The position numbers and the translations under genes are program-made. Below, piece by piece: positions 5,283 through 6,397 of a DNA stretch of 6,397 nucleotides. Origin of the DNA: an uncultured Collinsella sp. (GTDB taxonomy: Bacteria > Actinomycetota > Coriobacteriia > Coriobacteriales > Coriobacteriaceae); NCBI GenBank assembly GCA_902465425.1, contig CABQNA010000094.1, positions 1-6,397 of the forward strand, read 5' to 3'. How positions within the stretch are numbered: the first letter of the stretch is position 1; each line of letters starts with the position of its first letter. The notes beneath the pieces are model-generated. The model ran no database searches. It saw nothing but the letters and a program-made list of their open reading frames with translations, and was not told where the DNA came from.

Positions 5283-5987
5283 CTATCCCTGGATGACCAA
5301 TCGGTAACCAATACCCACGTGCGTCTGGATATAGCGCGGATGCGCGGGGTCGGACTCGATCTTCTTACGCAGCGTACCCATAAAGACGCGCAGGCTTGCC
5401 AGGTCACTCTTTGTTGCCGTGCCCCAAATCTCGTGCAGGATAAACTGGTGCGTCAGTACCTTGTCGGCGTTATGCGCCAGCAGGCACAGGAGCTTGTACT
5501 CAATCGGCGTCAGGTGCAACTCCTCGCCATCCATCGTGGCAATGCCGGCATCAAAATCGATATGCAGCTCACCGGTATCGAACGAGCCCTCGGAGACAAC
5601 GCCGCCCGTTTGCGCATACGAAAGGCGCCTGAGCGTCGTGCGAATGCGCGCGAGCAGTTCCTCGACCGAAAACGGCTTGGTCAGATAGTCGTCGGCACCG
5701 GCATCGAGCGCGCGGATTTTGTCCGCATCTTCGCTGCGCGCCGAGACCACGATGATCGGCATGCCCGACCATGCGCGCACCGACTCCACCACCTTGACGC
5801 CATCCATATCGGGCAGGCCCAGATCGAGCAGCACGATGCTCGGTGCCTGCGATGAGGCGGCGGCATGGGCGGTCTCCACAGCCATATGGCGCAAGCCGTG
5901 CGCCTCGAGCGCGGCAACGATAAGGTTGCGGACAGCGGGATCGTCCTCAACGACCAAGATGAGCGGTTTTACGGCAGAGTTCGGCAC
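5283..5987 (-). CDS. kdpE: KdpE-like response regulator (OmpR/PhoB family)
   Basis: This encodes a 234-residue DNA-binding response regulator, the likely partner of the KdpD-like kinase next to it. KdpE classically activates the kdpFABC potassium pump operon at low K+ or high osmolarity. The receiver domain (~8-122) has the acidic pocket E14-D15-D16, phosphoacceptor Asp55 in LLDLGLPD, Ser82 in VVSARSEDADKI and Lys104 in YLTKPF. The winged-helix effector domain (~138-232) has LHLTPIEYKLLCLL, KVLTHQFILHEIWG and HVGIGYRL. The receiver run SARSEDADKIRALDAGADDYLTKPF and the LHLTPIE turn are typical of KdpE. I chose GTG at 5987 because AAGGAG lies seven nt upstream (5995-6000) and the receiver domain begins just after. 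An ATG at 6068 would add 27 atypical residues inside kdpD. Only four nt separate the start from the kdpD stop, so the genes are co-transcribed and probably translationally coupled. Confidence 0.93.
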   Translation of the reverse strand: MPNSAVKPLILVVEDDPAVRNLIVAALEAHGLRHMAVETAHAAASSQAPSIVLLDLGLPDMDGVKVVESVRAWSGMPIIVVSARSEDADKIRALDAGADDYLTKPFSVEELLARIRTTLRRLSYAQTGGVVSEGSFDTGELHIDFDAGIATMDGEELHLTPIEYKLLCLLAHNADKVLTHQFILHEIWGTATKSDLASLRVFMGTLRKKIESDPAHPRYIQTHVGIGYRLVIQG

Positions 5988-5991
5988 AGCG

Positions 5992-6397
5992 CTACTCCTT
6001 ATCAAACGAAACGTCGGCGACGGGAAGCTCAATCGTAAAGACCGAACCGTGCGGGTCCGCCGCAGCAACCTCTATGCTACCGCCATGTGCCAACGCAATG
6101 GAACGGCAGAGCGAAAGACCCAGGCCCACGCTGCGGTGGCTGTCGGCCAGACCATGGTTGGCGGTATAGAACGACTCAAAGATCCGCTCGCGATCCTCGG
6201 GTGCGATGCCCGGACCATCATCGGCCACCGAGCACGCCACGCGTCCATCGTCGACGCTAATCGAAATCATGATATGCGAGCCTGCGGGCGTATAGGTGAT
6301 GGCGTTGTTCACCAGATTGACCACCAGCTGCACCATCAGGCGCGCATCGACGTTGACGAGCGCCGGCTCATCGCACGCCACCACCTTAAGGTCGTGC
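5992..6397 (-). CDS. kdpD: KdpD-like sensor histidine kinase, C-terminal part (5' truncated)
   Basis: This is the last ~134 residues of a sensor histidine kinase whose start lies beyond the right edge. They cover the ATP-binding HATPase_c domain: the N box NLVNNAITYTP, the G1 box DDGPGIAPEDRERIFESFY, and the G2 box SVGLGLSLCRSIALAHGGSIEV. The protein ends ELPVADVSFDKE. The stretch FYTANHGLADSHRSVGLGLSLC is in the style of KdpD proteins, and the KdpE-like regulator immediately downstream supports that name. The sensor parts (KdpD domain, Usp domain, four membrane helices) and the dimerisation His are not in view, so the K+-sensing role is inferred. The kdpE ribosome binding site lies in its last codons (AAGGAG overlapping the Lys-Glu codons before TAG). 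Confidence 0.88.
   Translation of the reverse strand, partial: HDLKVVACDEPALVNVDARLMVQLVVNLVNNAITYTPAGSHIMISISVDDGRVACSVADDGPGIAPEDRERIFESFYTANHGLADSHRSVGLGLSLCRSIALAHGGSIEVAAADPHGSVFTIELPVADVSFDKE
5995..6000 (-). promoter_or_regulatory. Ribosome binding site of kdpE inside the kdpD 3' end
   Basis: AAGGAG on the minus strand occupies the last two sense codons of kdpD and stands seven nt before the GTG at 5987. It decides the kdpE start and places ribosomes ending kdpD right at the kdpE initiation site. Confidence 0.8.

Noticed and set aside
5283..6068. A longer kdpE starting at ATG 6068
   Set aside because: It would overlap kdpD by 77 nt and add 27 residues with no receiver-domain similarity, while GTG at 5987 has an ideal AAGGAG seven nt upstream.

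Overview
The window is GC-rich, gene-dense bacterial DNA. The mix of genes (a fused RlmL/RlmK methyltransferase, KdpDE, an Fsa-type transaldolase, Tex), the codon usage and the AGGA-type ribosome binding sites suggest a high-GC anaerobe of the Coriobacteriia, perhaps Collinsella. That placement is an impression from protein style, not a search result. I see no rRNA, tRNA, CRISPR array, transposase or phage gene.

Layout from left to right: (1) the 3' end of tex on the + strand (1-437). (2) A 381-bp gap (438-818) between convergent genes. It holds a long imperfect inverted repeat (448-661), a minus-strand intrinsic terminator nested inside it (541-577), a partial copy of the 3' end of the neighbouring transaldolase gene (665-680), and a second palindrome (718-787). 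(3) A transaldolase-family gene on the minus strand (819-1523). (4) A 193-bp gap, then a HAD-superfamily phosphatase on the minus strand (1717-2544). (5) A 75-bp divergent promoter region. (6) A long + strand gene for an 855-residue RlmL-RlmK type fusion (2620-5187). (7) A near-perfect 67-nt palindrome between convergent genes (5192-5258). (8) kdpE followed by the 3' end of kdpD, both on the minus strand (5283-5987 and 5992-6397), a two-component pair whose kdpD runs off the right edge.

The genes are separate units rather than one pathway: RNA-linked housekeeping (tex, rlmKL), sugar-phosphate chemistry (transaldolase, perhaps the HAD phosphatase) and sensing (KdpDE). No kdpFABC pump genes lie in the window.

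The strongest unusual observation is in the rRNA methyltransferase. The RlmK half is intact, but the RlmL half keeps the family layout while lacking both the SAM-binding motif I and the catalytic NPPY motif, so it looks like a pseudo-enzyme domain retained as a scaffold or RNA-binding module. The second theme is the set of long extragenic palindromes in both convergent gaps, one of them next to a duplicated 3' end of the transaldolase gene. I see no convincing novel multi-gene system.
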